Notes under the pieces: model-generated
Told to the model about the DNA's origin: nothing
Databases searched by the model: none
What the model saw: only the letters and a program-made list of their open reading frames with translations
Shown here: one piece after another, positions 1-9,744 of the stretch
Position numbering within the stretch: position 1 is the first letter of the stretch
Layout of the letters: the number at the start of each line of letters is the position of its first letter
DNA from: Sphingomonas lenta
GTDB taxonomy: Bacteria; Pseudomonadota; Alphaproteobacteria; Sphingomonadales; Sphingomonadaceae
Assembly: GCF_002288825.1 (NCBI RefSeq)
Contig: NZ_NSLI01000002.1
Coordinates: 1 to 64,000, forward strand
Direction: 5' to 3'
DNA length: 64,000 bases
Made by a program: the position numbers and the translations under genes

Positions 1-110
1 TGGGTGGTGGCGGGGGGCGGCGCGGGCGCGAGGGGGGGGGAGGGGAGCGCGCGCGCTGGTCCCCCCCCCCCCGTGTGGGGGGGGGGGGGGGGGGGGGGGG
101 GGGCGAGAAA
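1..110. other. Low-complexity G/C edge, probable assembly artefact
   Basis: The first ~110 bases are almost only G and C. They include a run of about 12 C and, around 77-103, an uninterrupted run of more than 20 G. No start codon with a plausible ribosome site and no coding signal is visible, and the base pattern is unlike the mixed high-GC sequence that follows. Homopolymer G runs at a contig edge are typical of two-colour sequencing dropout or failed assembly extension. I infer an artefact, not a biological element, although a true G-rich repeat cannot be excluded from sequence alone. Confidence 0.7.
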
Positions 111-113
111 GGG

Positions 114-554
114 TCAGGCCGCCTTCTCCCAGCTGCCGCCGGGTTTCTGCTTCCAGTAGTTGCGCGTGACGCCCTCGCGCTCGGCCAAGCTCTTCCATGC
201 CGTCCGCGCGTCCGCGACGCGTTCCTCGTCGAAGAACAGGAACGCCCGTTCGAAGCCGAGCGCCTCGTCGCGCCATCGGCCATCGGCGAGCGCGACGTTG
301 CGGGCGTCGTTGCCCGCCTCCGGCTCCGGCGCGATCAGCGCGGGCTGCCCCGCATCTTCTCCCGCTCCCGCGAGCGCGTGGGGGAGGAAGCTGTCGCGGG
401 CATACTCCCACAACACCCGGTCGAGCCGCTCCCGACGCCCCTCGTCCGCGTCGACGATCAGCAGCCGCCCACCGCCCGCCAGCACGCGCTCGGCGATGAC
501 GGGCAGCACGCGTTCGAGCGGCGTGGCGGTCAGGTGGTAGAAGTCGACCTGCAG
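114..554 (-). CDS. holC: DNA polymerase III subunit chi
   Basis: Product of about 147 aa matching the chi (HolC) family, which links the clamp loader to single-strand binding protein at the replication fork. The N-terminus reads QVDFYHLTATPLERVLP, the usual chi start; the middle has a WEYARDSFLPHALAG stretch and the C-terminal part an ALGFERAFLFFDEE segment ending in a YWKQ motif. No ATG, GTG or TTG fits the conserved N-terminus; the in-frame codon one base after the pepA stop is CTG at 554-552, so I place the start there. The first ATG-type start (codon ending at 509) would remove about 15 conserved residues. It lies just downstream of pepA on the same strand, so co-transcription and translational coupling are likely, as in many alphaproteobacteria. 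Confidence 0.85.
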   Translation of the reverse strand: MQVDFYHLTATPLERVLPVIAERVLAGGGRLLIVDADEGRRERLDRVLWEYARDSFLPHALAGAGEDAGQPALIAPEPEAGNDARNVALADGRWRDEALGFERAFLFFDEERVADARTAWKSLAEREGVTRNYWKQKPGGSWEKAA

Positions 555-555
555 A

Positions 556-2034
556 TCAGCCCTCGAAATTGTCGGCGATGAAGCGGTCGAGCAGCTTCAC
601 GCCGTAGCCCGTCGCGCCCTTGTCATGGGTCGCGCCGGGCTTGTCGGACCAGACCATGCCGGCCACGTCGAGGTGCGCCCATTTCACGCCATCCTCCACG
701 AAGCGCTGGATGAACTGCGCCGCCGTGATCGAGCCCGCGCCCTTGCCGCCGATGTTCTTCATGTCGGCGATGGGGCTGTCGATCATCTTGTCGTACGTCG
801 CCGACAGCGGGAAGCGCCACAGCTTGTCGCCCGTCGCCAGCCCCGCCGCGGTCAGCTGCTCGGCTAAGCCGTCGTCGTTCGAGAACAGGCCGGCATATTC
901 GTTGCCGAGGCTCACGATCATCGCGCCCGTCAACGTGGCGAGGTCGACCACCGTCTTCACCTTGTGCGTGCGCTGCACCCAGGTGATCGCGTCGGCGAGC
1001 ACCAGCCGCCCTTCCGCGTCGGTGTTGAGGATCTCGATTGTCTGGCCGGACATGGAGGTGACCACGTCGCTCGGCCGCGTCGCGCCGCCGTCGGGCATGT
1101 TCTCGACCAGCCCGCATACGCCGACGACGTTGGCCTTCGCCTTACGCCCGGCTAGCGCCTTCATCGCGCCCGCGACGGCGCCCGCGCCGCCCATGTCCCA
1201 CTTCATGTCCTCCATGCCCGCGCCGGGCTTGAGGGAGATGCCGCCCGTGTCGAACGTCACGCCTTTGCCGACGAGCGCGACGGCGGGGTCGCCCTCACCC
1301 GCACCCTGCCAGCGCATCACGAGCAGCTGGCCCTGGCGCACCGAGCCCTGGCTGACCGCGAGCAGCGCGCCCATGCCGAGCTCGCGCATCTCGGCCTCGC
1401 CCAGCACGCTGATCTCCAGGCCCAGCCCCTCCGTCTCGCGGCGGACGCGCTCGACGAAGCTTTCGGGGTAGATGATGTTGGGCGGCTCGGTCACGAGCAT
1501 CTTGGTGAGCGCCAGGCCCTCTGTCACGGCAGCCTGCTTGCCCGCCTCGGCCTCCGTGCCGTCGGGCGCGGCGGCGATCACCACGCGCTCCAGCGTCGGC
1601 TTGGACGTCTCGGGCAGCTTGGTGCGGTACACGTTGTACTGCCAGCCCCGCTGCGCCGCCGCACCCGCGAAGCGCGCGACCGACTTGGCCGCCGGCGCCG
1701 TCGCAAGCGCGGACAGATCCACAGCGACCTCCGCCGCGCCCGAGCTGAGGAAGCGCGCGGTGAGCGCTCCGCCGGCCTTCTCCCAATCCGGCTCGTCACC
1801 CGACCCGACACCGAGCAGCACGAGGTGACGCACCTCGCCTTCGCCTACGAACAGCTCGACGAGCTTGCCGGCCTCGCCGTCGAAGCGGTTCGCCGCCGCC
1901 GCGCCCTCGGCGATGGCGCGCACGGCCTCGCGCCCGCTCAAGACGGTGCGTGACAGGCCGTCCTTCTCGATCGGCAGCACGACGATGCGGGCATCTTCAG
2001 GAAGTTGCGGCTGGAACTGGATCTGGATCGTCAC
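556..2034 (-). CDS. pepA: Leucyl aminopeptidase (family M17)
   Basis: Cytosolic two-metal aminopeptidase releasing N-terminal residues from peptides, 492 aa from the chosen start. The M17 signature NTDAEGRLVLADA is visible at about residue 335, and the metal/catalytic lysine segment GKGVTFDTGGISLKP at about 255. The reading frame stays open 36 codons further upstream, but that stretch is Arg/His-rich and unlike any M17 N-terminus; the GTG at 2034-2032 gives the usual VTIQIQFQPQLP start and has a GAGG 13 bases before it. It is divergent from lptD over about 155 bases and is followed directly by holC, so both probably share a promoter in that gap. Confidence 0.95.
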   Translation of the reverse strand: MTIQIQFQPQLPEDARIVVLPIEKDGLSRTVLSGREAVRAIAEGAAAANRFDGEAGKLVELFVGEGEVRHLVLLGVGSGDEPDWEKAGGALTARFLSSGAAEVAVDLSALATAPAAKSVARFAGAAAQRGWQYNVYRTKLPETSKPTLERVVIAAAPDGTEAEAGKQAAVTEGLALTKMLVTEPPNIIYPESFVERVRRETEGLGLEISVLGEAEMRELGMGALLAVSQGSVRQGQLLVMRWQGAGEGDPAVALVGKGVTFDTGGISLKPGAGMEDMKWDMGGAGAVAGAMKALAGRKAKANVVGVCGLVENMPDGGATRPSDVVTSMSGQTIEILNTDAEGRLVLADAITWVQRTHKVKTVVDLATLTGAMIVSLGNEYAGLFSNDDGLAEQLTAAGLATGDKLWRFPLSATYDKMIDSPIADMKNIGGKGAGSITAAQFIQRFVEDGVKWAHLDVAGMVWSDKPGATHDKGATGYGVKLLDRFIADNFEG

Positions 2035-2189
2035 GTGTCGATGAGCCTCGTAACCGGTAAGGGCCTGCCCTCTAGGCCCAAGCGACCGCCAGTCAAACCA
2101 CCGGATTGCGGCGAAGTGCCCGCGATGCGATAGGCGGGCCACCAGCGCGGCCGATCAGGGCGGCCGCGCCGATCTAAAGGGCGAACCTC

Positions 2190-4433
2190 CTGACCGTTCC
2201 GCGTTCATCCGTCCTGGCGACCACGCTTGCGCTGCTCTGCGCCGCCGAGGCGCACGCGCAGGATCTGCAGGACCGCCCCGCCGATCCGCCCACCGCCGTC
2301 GAGATCGCCTCGCCCGCGTCCGACGAGCAGATCACCTTCAGCACCGACCGGCTGGAGTACGACACGGAGGCGGACGTCGTCACCGCGGTCGGCGAGGTGC
2401 GGCTGGCGCGCGAGGGCAACCGCCTTCGCGCCGACCGCGTCGTCTACAATCGCCGCACCGGCCAGGTCGTCGCGACCGGCAACGTCGCCGTCACCAACCC
2501 GCAGGGCGACGTAGCTTACGGCGACTCGATCGAGCTGACCGACTCACTTCGCGATGGCGTGGTGGAGAATATCCTGGTCGTGCTCGACGAGGGCGGCCGG
2601 CTCGCCGCTGTACGCGGAACGCGCGACGAGAACGGCGTCGTCTCCGTCGAGCAGGCGGCTTACACGCCCTGCCCCGTCGTGGACCAGGAAGACTGTCGGC
2701 CCAAGGAGCCGAGCTGGAAGGTCACCGCGGTCCGCATCGTGTATCGTCCCGACCGTAGCCGCGTCTATTTCAGTCGCCCGCGCTTCCACTTGTTCGGGCT
2801 GCCCGTCATCCCGCTTCCCAGCTTTTCGACCACGGTCGGCGGGGGAAGCGACAACGGCTTCCTGAGCCCCGACATCGGTTACAGCCGGGCGAACGGCGTG
2901 GAGGTTACCACGCCCTATTATTTCCGTCTGGCCCCGAACCGCGGGCTGACGGTCGCGCCTACCGTCTTCTCGCACGTGCTGCCGATGCTACGCACCGAAT
3001 ACCGGCAGCTCGATGAGCTCGGCGCGTTCCGGCTGACGGGCTACATCACCGCGAGCCGCCGCAGCGACGACTTGGTCGTGCAGCAGCCGACCGACCGCGA
3101 CATGGCGCTGCGCGGTTATCTCGACGGCGTCGCGCGCTATCAGCTGTCGCCCAACTGGTCGGCCAGCGGCTCGCTCCGGATAGCCAGCGACCGCACCTTC
3201 CTGCGCCGCTACGACATTTCGCGCGACGACCGCCTGCGCAACACCGCGCGGCTCGAGCGGATCGACGCCGACAGCTACCTGTCCTTCACCGGCTGGGCGG
3301 TGCAGACGCTCCGCGTCGCGGACCCGCAAGGTCTGCAGCCGATCGCCCTGCCCGAGATCGACTATCGCCGCCGCTTCGCCGACCCCTGGCTCGGCGGCCG
3401 GTTCGAGGCGCAGCTCAACACGCTGGCGCTGACCCGTACCGCCGGCCAGGACACGCAGCGCGCGTTTGCCTCGCTCCGCTGGGACCTCAGGCGCATCACG
3501 ACCTTGGGCCAGGAGGTGACGTTCACCGGCTACGCCCGCGCCGACGCCTACCACACGAACGACACGCTCTCCACGACCGTCGTCAACTATCGCGGGAACG
3601 AGGGCTTCACTGGCCGCGCGATCGGGGCGGCGGCGGTGGACGTGCGCTGGCCCTTCATCGGCCGGTTCATGAACGGCACGCAGCGGCTGATCCCGCGCGT
3701 GCAGCTCGTCGCCTCCCCGCGCATCCGCAACCTCGACATCCCCAACGAGGACGCACGCGCGATCGACCTGGAGGACTCCAACCTCTTCGCGCTCAACCGC
3801 TTTCCCGGTTACGACCGCTTCGAGGACTCGTCGCGCGTCACCTACGGGCTGCAATGGATCGCCACGCTGCCGGGCGTCGCCGTCGACGCGGTCGTCGGCC
3901 AGAGCTACCGCCTCGTCGACCGGCCAAGCATCTTGCCGGAAGGAACGGGACTTTCCGACCAGTTCTCCGACTATGTGGGCCGCACCGAGGTCCGCTTTCG
4001 CGACTTCGTCTCACTCACCCACCGCTTTCGCCTCGATAAGGACAATCTGGCGATACGCCGGAACGAGTTGGACGCGGCGATCGGCACGCGCGACACCTAC
4101 GCGCTCGTCGGCTATCTCCGCCTCAACCGCGACATCGACCTCGCCAACGAGGACCTGCGCGACCGCGAGGAGGTGCGCGTGGCGGGCCGGGTTCAGTTCG
4201 CGCGCTTCTGGTCGGCCTTCGGCTCCGCCGTCGTGGACCTCACCAACCGCGACGAGGACGTGCTGTCGCTGTCCGACGGCTTCGACCCGATCCGCCACCG
4301 TTTGGGCGTCCAGTACGAGGACGACTGCCTCCGCCTCGGCTTCACCTGGCGCCGCTTCTACCAGGCGACCGGCGACGCGCGCAGCGGGAACGGGTTCCTC
4401 CTCACCCTTTCCTTGACCAACCTGGGCCGCTAA
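2190..4433 (+). CDS. lptD: LPS-assembly outer-membrane protein LptD
   Basis: Outer-membrane beta-barrel that inserts lipopolysaccharide into the outer leaflet with LptE; about 747 aa. A signal peptide ends near AEAHAQ; then comes an OstA/LptA-like beta-jellyroll region (LRADRVVYNRRTGQVVATG) and a long beta-barrel rich in alternating aromatic and charged strands, ending in the typical aromatic pattern LRLGFTWRRFYQ. Cysteines occur near CPVVDQEDC and in DDCLRLGF, consistent with LptD disulphides. An in-frame TAA at 2175 limits the start: the only codon that keeps the signal peptide is CTG at 2190, preceded by AAAGGG. Starting at the first GTG/ATG-type codon would lose the signal peptide, so the CTG start is inferred. 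It is the first gene of lptD-surA-pdxA-rsmA. Confidence 0.93.
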   Translation: MTVPRSSVLATTLALLCAAEAHAQDLQDRPADPPTAVEIASPASDEQITFSTDRLEYDTEADVVTAVGEVRLAREGNRLRADRVVYNRRTGQVVATGNVAVTNPQGDVAYGDSIELTDSLRDGVVENILVVLDEGGRLAAVRGTRDENGVVSVEQAAYTPCPVVDQEDCRPKEPSWKVTAVRIVYRPDRSRVYFSRPRFHLFGLPVIPLPSFSTTVGGGSDNGFLSPDIGYSRANGVEVTTPYYFRLAPNRGLTVAPTVFSHVLPMLRTEYRQLDELGAFRLTGYITASRRSDDLVVQQPTDRDMALRGYLDGVARYQLSPNWSASGSLRIASDRTFLRRYDISRDDRLRNTARLERIDADSYLSFTGWAVQTLRVADPQGLQPIALPEIDYRRRFADPWLGGRFEAQLNTLALTRTAGQDTQRAFASLRWDLRRITTLGQEVTFTGYARADAYHTNDTLSTTVVNYRGNEGFTGRAIGAAAVDVRWPFIGRFMNGTQRLIPRVQLVASPRIRNLDIPNEDARAIDLEDSNLFALNRFPGYDRFEDSSRVTYGLQWIATLPGVAVDAVVGQSYRLVDRPSILPEGTGLSDQFSDYVGRTEVRFRDFVSLTHRFRLDKDNLAIRRNELDAAIGTRDTYALVGYLRLNRDIDLANEDLRDREEVRVAGRVQFARFWSAFGSAVVDLTNRDEDVLSLSDGFDPIRHRLGVQYEDDCLRLGFTWRRFYQATGDARSGNGFLLTLSLTNLGR

Positions 4434-4521
4434 GCGCAGGTTCAGCGTATCGCGACTAGCAGGGCGGCCGGCGGGGGCAGGCCCCTTTATCGCCTAAGTC
4501 ATTCGTGGGGTTGGAAAAGAC

Positions 4522-5871
4522 GTGAAGCATCTCGTGTTCAAGGCGCATGTCGCCGCCGTGTCGCTGGCGATCGGTCTGGCGGGCGCGGGCTGGGCGCAGA
4601 CGGTCCAGGACAACAGCGTGCCCGATACGGGCGGGCTGAACATCCCGTCCAACCTGCAGATTTTCGGCAAGGTCGATCCCAACGTCCGCAAGGCGACGGC
4701 GATCGTCAACGATACCGTGATCACGGGCACCGACGTCGACCAGCGCGTGGCGCTGATCGAGGCGGCGAACAACACCAAGATCGCGGGCGAGGAGCGCGAG
4801 CGGCTGAAGCTGCAGGTGCTGCGCCAGCTGATCGACGAGACGCTGCAGATCCAGGAGGCGGCGTCCAAGGAGATCACGGTGACGCCCGCCGAGCTCAACC
4901 AGAGCTACAACCGCGTCGCTCAGAACTTCAAGCAAAGCCCCGCGCAGTTCACGCAGTACCTGCGCCAGAACGGCTCCTCCGAGCGCTCGCTACGTCGCCA
5001 GATCGAGGGCGAGCTGGCGTGGCAGCGCTATCTCCGCCGCCAGATCGAGCCGCTGACCAATGTCGGCGAGGAGGAGGTCAAGTCCATCCTCCAGCGCATC
5101 GAGCAGTCGAAAGGCGCGACCGAGTACAACCTCCAGGAGATCTACATCGCCGCCCCGCCCGAGCGCGCTGCGGAAGGAGCCGCGAACGCGCAACGGATTA
5201 TGCAGGAGATCGGCAAGCAGCAGCAGCCGTTCGCCTATTACGCGCGTAACTTCTCGGAGGCGACGACGCGGTCCACGGGCGGCGATCTGGGCTGGGTCCG
5301 CGCCGAGACGCTACCTCCTGAGATCGCGCAGGCCGCCGCGCAGATGCAGGTCGGGCAGGTCGCCGGCCCCGTCGAGGTGCCGGGCGGCTTCTCGATCCTG
5401 TACCTGACCGACAAGCGCCAGGTGCTGACCGCCGACCCGCGCAACGCCCGGCTCAGCCTGAAGCAGCTGACCGTGCGCTTCCCGGAAGGCGTGACGCAGG
5501 CGCAGGCTACGCAGCGCGCCGCCGCCTTCGCGGAAGCGACGCGCGCGCTCCGCGGCTGCGGCACCGTCGACCAGCTCGCCGCGAAGCTCGGCGCGGAGGT
5601 CGTCGACAATGACACGGTCCGCATCCGCGACCTGCCGGCGCAGCTTCAGGAAATCATGCTGAACCTGCAAGTCGGTCAGAGCACGCCGCCCTTCGGCACG
5701 CCGCAGGAAGGCGTGCGCGCGCTGGTGCTGTGCGGCCGCGACGACGCGCAGAGCGCCCAGCTCCCCTCGGTCGAGCAGGTGCAGAACCAGCTCGAACAGG
5801 CGCGCGTCAACCTGCGCGCGCAGCAGAAGCTGCGCGACCTGCGCCGCGACGCGATCGTCGAGTATCGCTGA
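4522..5871 (+). CDS. surA: Periplasmic peptidyl-prolyl isomerase/chaperone SurA
   Basis: Chaperone that escorts outer-membrane proteins, including LptD, through the periplasm; 449 aa. A signal peptide (MKHLVFKAHVAAVSLAIGLA) ends near GWAQ. Residues of about 50-170 form the SurA N-domain (ATAIVNDTVITGTDVDQRV). Two parvulin-like segments follow, one from about 195 (EYNLQEIYIAAPP to GDLGWVRAETLPPEIAQA) and a more diverged one from about 310 (LSLKQLTVRFPEG). It starts 88 bases after lptD and is separated from pdxA by a single base, an arrangement conserved across proteobacteria. Confidence 0.95.
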   Translation: MKHLVFKAHVAAVSLAIGLAGAGWAQTVQDNSVPDTGGLNIPSNLQIFGKVDPNVRKATAIVNDTVITGTDVDQRVALIEAANNTKIAGEERERLKLQVLRQLIDETLQIQEAASKEITVTPAELNQSYNRVAQNFKQSPAQFTQYLRQNGSSERSLRRQIEGELAWQRYLRRQIEPLTNVGEEEVKSILQRIEQSKGATEYNLQEIYIAAPPERAAEGAANAQRIMQEIGKQQQPFAYYARNFSEATTRSTGGDLGWVRAETLPPEIAQAAAQMQVGQVAGPVEVPGGFSILYLTDKRQVLTADPRNARLSLKQLTVRFPEGVTQAQATQRAAAFAEATRALRGCGTVDQLAAKLGAEVVDNDTVRIRDLPAQLQEIMLNLQVGQSTPPFGTPQEGVRALVLCGRDDAQSAQLPSVEQVQNQLEQARVNLRAQQKLRDLRRDAIVEYR

Positions 5872-5872
5872 C

Positions 5873-6883
5873 TTGACGCAGTCCGGCCGCCCTCCGCTCG
5901 TCGTCGCCATGGGCGACCCGGCGGGCGTCGGGCCGGAGATCGTCGCCAAAGCCTGGGCTCAGCGCGCCGAGCGCAAGCTGCCGCCCTTCGTTGCCGTGGG
6001 CGACGTCCGCGCGGTGCAGCGCGTCTGGCCGGGCCCGGTCGCGCCCGTGCTCGACCTGGCGCAGGCGAGCGAGATGTTCGACCTCGCGCTGCCCGTCCTG
6101 ACCGTGGAGGACGCGGGCGAGATCACGCCCGGCCAGCCCGACTTGGAGGGTGCCCGTTGTGCGCTCATGTCGCTGGAGATGGCGGTGGGCCTCGCCCGCT
6201 CGGGCGCCGCGCGGGGTCTGGTGACGGGGCCGGTCAGCAAGTCGCAGCTTTACAAGATCGGCTTCACCCACCCCGGCCAGACCGAATTCGTCGCCGAGCG
6301 CTGCGGCGTGTCGAAGAGTAACGCGGTCATGCTGCTCGCCGGCCCCACCTTGCGCGTCGTGCCGATCACCACGCACATCCCGCTCGCCCAGGTACCGGGC
6401 ACGCTCTCGGTCGACCTCGTCCTCGCGAAAGCGCGCGCGACGGTGCGCGGCCTGCGCAAGAATTTCGGCATCGCCGAGCCGCGCCTCGCCTTCGCCGGCC
6501 TCAACCCGCACGCGGGCGAGGACGGCGCGATCGGGCGCGAGGAGATCGACATATTGGAGCCCGCGATCGCCGCGCTGCGCGACGAGGGCGTGGACGTGGT
6601 CGGGCCGTTGTCCGCCGACACTATGTTCCACGAACGCGCCCGCGCGCGCTACGACGTGGCGATCTGCTGCTACCACGACCAGGCGCTGGTGCCGATCAAG
6701 ACGCTCCACTTCGACGACGGCGTGAACTTCACGCTGGGGCTGCCAATCGTGCGCTCCAGCCCTGACCACGGCACCGCCTTCCCCATCGCCGGCCGCGACC
6801 AGGCCCACCCCGGCGCGATGATCGCCGCCATCGCCATGGCGCACGAAGCCGCCGAGCGCCGCGCCGCGTCCGCGTCGACGTGA
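5873..6883 (+). CDS. pdxA: 4-hydroxythreonine-4-phosphate dehydrogenase
   Basis: Zn-dependent NAD enzyme oxidising 4-phosphohydroxy-L-threonine in the DXP-dependent pyridoxal phosphate pathway; 336 aa, normal length. Visible family motifs are [13 protein letters not shown] at the N-terminus, the substrate/metal segment [14 protein letters not shown] (about residue 135), [14 protein letters not shown] (about 262) and [19 protein letters not shown] near the end. The start is TTG at 5873, one base after the surA stop; no ATG lies before the conserved GDPAGVGPE. The stop overlaps the rsmA GTG start (GTGA), indicating translational coupling. Confidence 0.96.
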   Translation: MTQSGRPPLVVAMGDPAGVGPEIVAKAWAQRAERKLPPFVAVGDVRAVQRVWPGPVAPVLDLAQASEMFDLALPVLTVEDAGEITPGQPDLEGARCALMSLEMAVGLARSGAARGLVTGPVSKSQLYKIGFTHPGQTEFVAERCGVSKSNAVMLLAGPTLRVVPITTHIPLAQVPGTLSVDLVLAKARATVRGLRKNFGIAEPRLAFAGLNPHAGEDGAIGREEIDILEPAIAALRDEGVDVVGPLSADTMFHERARARYDVAICCYHDQALVPIKTLHFDDGVNFTLGLPIVRSSPDHGTAFPIAGRDQAHPGAMIAAIAMAHEAAERRAASAST

Positions 6884-7695
6884 CCGCCCTCCCCCCGCTG
6901 CGCGAGGTCGTCGCGCGGCACGGCCTCTCCGCGTCTAAGGCGCTGGGCCAGAACTTCCTCTTCGACGGTCAGCTCCTCGCGCGCATCGCCGCCGTGCCGG
7001 GCGACCTGACGGACGCCGAGGTGCTGGAGGTCGGCCCCGGCCCCGGCGGCCTCACCCGCGCGCTGCTGGCGGCCGGCGCGCGCGTCACCGCGATCGAGCG
7101 CGACCGCCGCTGCATTCCCGCGCTCGCCGAACTCTCGGACGCCTATCCCGGCCGCTTGCGCGTGATCGAGGGCGACGCGCTGGAGATCGACGCGCCGTCC
7201 TTGTTCGACGGACGTCCGCACATCGCGTCCAACCTGCCCTATAATGTCGGCACCGCGCTCCTCGTCGGCTGGCTCACCGGCGGGTGGCCGCCCTGGTGGG
7301 AGTCGCTGACGCTCATGTTCCAACGCGAGGTCGCCGAGCGCATCGTCGCCCCCGTCGGCTCGGACGCCTTCGGCCGCCTGGCGGTGCTCGCCCAATGGCG
7401 CGCGCACGCCCGGATTGCGATGCCGGTGCACCGCTCCGCCTTCACGCCGCCGCCCAAGGTCATGTCCGCAGTGGTCCATATCACGCCCGCCGATCAGCCG
7501 GGCGGCGTCGACCCGCTCGTGCTCGAACGCCTCACCGCCGCCGCCTTCGGCCAGCGCCGCAAGATGCTTCGGCAGTCGCTCAAAGGCATGGCGGGCGCGA
7601 TCGAGGCGGCGAAACGGGCCGGCATCGACCCGACCCGCCGCGCCGAGACGGTGTCGGTCGCCGAGTGGGTGGAGATCGCGCGGGTGCTGAGCTAA
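6880..7695 (+). CDS. rsmA: 16S rRNA (adenine-1518/1519 N6)-dimethyltransferase
   Basis: Dimethylates the two adjacent adenines in the 3'-terminal hairpin of 16S rRNA (KsgA); 271 aa. The N-terminus has the KsgA hallmark [18 protein letters not shown], the SAM-binding motif [17 protein letters not shown] lies at about residue 48-64, and the catalytic motif [12 protein letters not shown] at about 110. The C-terminal part carries [16 protein letters not shown] and [13 protein letters not shown] start overlapping the pdxA stop. Its last four bases overlap convergently with the LytTR regulator gene. Confidence 0.96.
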   Translation: MTALPPLREVVARHGLSASKALGQNFLFDGQLLARIAAVPGDLTDAEVLEVGPGPGGLTRALLAAGARVTAIERDRRCIPALAELSDAYPGRLRVIEGDALEIDAPSLFDGRPHIASNLPYNVGTALLVGWLTGGWPPWWESLTLMFQREVAERIVAPVGSDAFGRLAVLAQWRAHARIAMPVHRSAFTPPPKVMSAVVHITPADQPGGVDPLVLERLTAAAFGQRRKMLRQSLKGMAGAIEAAKRAGIDPTRRAETVSVAEWVEIARVLS

Positions 7696-8447
7696 TCTAG
7701 CCTCAGCCGCTCCAGCACCGCGCGGACGTAGCTCGGCCCGACCTGGACCACCGCACCGTCCTTCATCTCCAGCGCGATCAGTCCCTTGCCGAGCCGCTGC
7801 ACCCCCGCGACCTGCGCCGGGCGCACGAACGTCGAGCGGTGCACCCGCATCAGCTGCGCCGGGTCGAGCAGCTCCTCCAGCGCCGTCATCGAAATGCGGT
7901 GAATGTAGCTGCGCGTCGGCGTGTGCAGCATCACATAGTCCTTCGCCGCCTCGATCCAGTCGATCATGTCGATGGGCAGCCGCACGCGCCCGCCGCGGAC
8001 CTGCACCCAAATCGCCTCGGCATGTCCAGACCCCTGAGGCGTTGGCGCGGCCGCCCAGGCGCGCTCGGCGGCCTCGCGCATCGCCCGCCTCCGCCGCGCC
8101 CGTTCCACCGCCTGACGCAGCCGGTCGAGGCGGACGGGCTTCAACAAATAGTCCGCCGCCTCCACGTCGAACGCGTCGGGGGCGTATTGCTCGAACGCGG
8201 TGACGAACACGATTTCCGGCCGCTTCTCCGCGGGCAGGTCGGCCGCGACCTTCAGCCCGCTCTTGCCGGGCATGGAGATGTCGAGCAGCACCAGGTCGGG
8301 CGCGAGCGCCGCGATCCGCTCGGACGCCTCCGTCCCGTTGCGCGCGACGCCGGCCACCTCGACCGCGTCCAGGTCGCCGATCAGCGCCTGGAGCCGGTCG
8401 AGCGCGAGCTGCTCGTCGTCGACTAGGAGGATGCGGAGCGCGCTCAC
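7692..8447 (-). CDS. LytTR-family response regulator
   Basis: Two-domain regulator of 251 aa. Residues 1-115 are a CheY-like receiver: acidic pair in [13 protein letters not shown], phosphoacceptor Asp in [13 protein letters not shown] (about 55) and conserved Lys in [10 protein letters not shown]. After an Ala-rich linker, residues of about 148-250 form a LytTR DNA-binding domain ([16 protein letters not shown], then [18 protein letters not shown]). Its start overlaps the end of the sensor kinase gene by four bases (ATGA), so the two form a cognate pair. The target genes cannot be told from the sequence. Confidence 0.92.
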   Translation of the reverse strand: MSALRILLVDDEQLALDRLQALIGDLDAVEVAGVARNGTEASERIAALAPDLVLLDISMPGKSGLKVAADLPAEKRPEIVFVTAFEQYAPDAFDVEAADYLLKPVRLDRLRQAVERARRRRAMREAAERAWAAAPTPQGSGHAEAIWVQVRGGRVRLPIDMIDWIEAAKDYVMLHTPTRSYIHRISMTALEELLDPAQLMRVHRSTFVRPAQVAGVQRLGKGLIALEMKDGAVVQVGPSYVRAVLERLRLD

Positions 8448-9544
8448 GCGACCCTCGCCAGGCTTGCGACGCGGCGCTGGAGCGGCAGCCGGACGATCGC
8501 CAGGAACCCGCGCTCGCGCCGCACCGCCTCCAGCGAGCCGCGGGCGCCGTAGAGCACGGCCAGCCGCTGGCGTATGTTGGCGAGGCCCACGCCCGTGCCG
8601 GGCTTCACCTCCGCCGCCCCGTCGCCGTCGTCCTCCACCATTAGCAGCAGGTCGTCCGCATCGCGCGCCACCTCGACGCGCACCATCACCGGCCGGTTGG
8701 CGGGCGCGACGGCGTATTTAATCGCGTTCTCGACCAGCGGCTGCAGCAGGAAGCTGGGGAGCAGGGCGTCGTTCAAGTCGGGCGGACAGCTGAACTCGAC
8801 GGCGAGGCGATCGTCAAAGCGGACGGCCTCGATCTCGAGATAATGCTGCAGCGTCGCCAGCTCGTCCTCGACGCTCGTCAGGCCTTCCGGATCAGCCGCG
8901 AGCGTCGCGCGGAGGAAGCCGGACAGCTTGGACAGCATCTCGTCCGCCTCGGCCGTGCGGCGCGTCACGACGAGCGAGCTCACCGCATTCAGCGTATTGA
9001 ACAGGAAGTGCGGGTTGAGCTGATAGCGTAGCGCCGCGAGCCGGGCGGCGCTGGCGGCCGCCTCGGCCTGGGCGGCGGCTTCGCGCGCCTCGGCCAGCTC
9101 CCGCTCTCGGGCGCGTCCGAGGTTGTTCGCCTCCAGCACGGTGAACGCCGCGCCGAGCAGCGCGAACTGCCACACCAGCGCCACGAAGTTGGTGGTGGCG
9201 CGCATCCCGAACGATGCGGGCTTGGCCGAGTGATCGATCAGGTCGCGCAGCACCACGCTCGTGCCCGCGTCATAGAGCGCGAGAACGGCGGAGGCGGCCA
9301 TCACCGCGCCCGCCAGCGTCGCCAGGCGCGCGGGCGCGCTCAGCCGCCGGACGCGGCGCACGGCGAAATACACCCCGGCCGACAGGATCGCGCCCATGGT
9401 GCAGATGTTTGTGACCGAGAGCGCGACATACGCGCCCGGCCCGCCCTGAAACAGCCGATACGGGATGAGGTAGAGCGTACCCGACAGCGCCCAGGTGGCG
9501 ACGGTGAGCCAGGCGGCCTGCCGGGTTTCGGAATTGAGGCGCAT
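8444..9544 (-). CDS. LytS/YpdA-type membrane sensor histidine kinase
   Basis: Histidine kinase of 366 aa partnering the adjacent LytTR regulator. Four hydrophobic segments span about residues 10-145 (TWALSGTLYLIPYRLF; ICTMGAILSAGVYFAV; LATLAGAVMAASAVLAL; FVALVWQFALLGAAF). A short Glu/Ala coiled coil with REREL and EAREA repeats leads into the His_kinase domain, where the phosphorylated His lies in LRYQLNPHFLFNTLNAVSSL at about 200. The ATPase domain shows PLVENAIKYAV and LMVEDDGDG. It is the first gene of the two-gene unit, with about 190 non-coding bases upstream. Confidence 0.92.
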   Translation of the reverse strand: MRLNSETRQAAWLTVATWALSGTLYLIPYRLFQGGPGAYVALSVTNICTMGAILSAGVYFAVRRVRRLSAPARLATLAGAVMAASAVLALYDAGTSVVLRDLIDHSAKPASFGMRATTNFVALVWQFALLGAAFTVLEANNLGRARERELAEAREAAAQAEAAASAARLAALRYQLNPHFLFNTLNAVSSLVVTRRTAEADEMLSKLSGFLRATLAADPEGLTSVEDELATLQHYLEIEAVRFDDRLAVEFSCPPDLNDALLPSFLLQPLVENAIKYAVAPANRPVMVRVEVARDADDLLLMVEDDGDGAAEVKPGTGVGLANIRQRLAVLYGARGSLEAVRRERGFLAIVRLPLQRRVASLARVA

Positions 9545-9744
9545 CGCGGGTCACACCCTAAGCGAGTCGGAGGGAACGCCGCCAGTTCTAGCGCACGCGC
9601 CCGCCGGGCGCGTCCCGCCCCGTCGCGCGGGCGTCCGGCTTCGTCGCGGCGATCGGCGTTCGTCGCGGGGTCGGCGCGGCGCGGGCGTGGGCGTGGGCCC
9701 GTCGTGGCAGAGGCCGCTCATCGCTCCAGCCAATGAGGCCCGCC

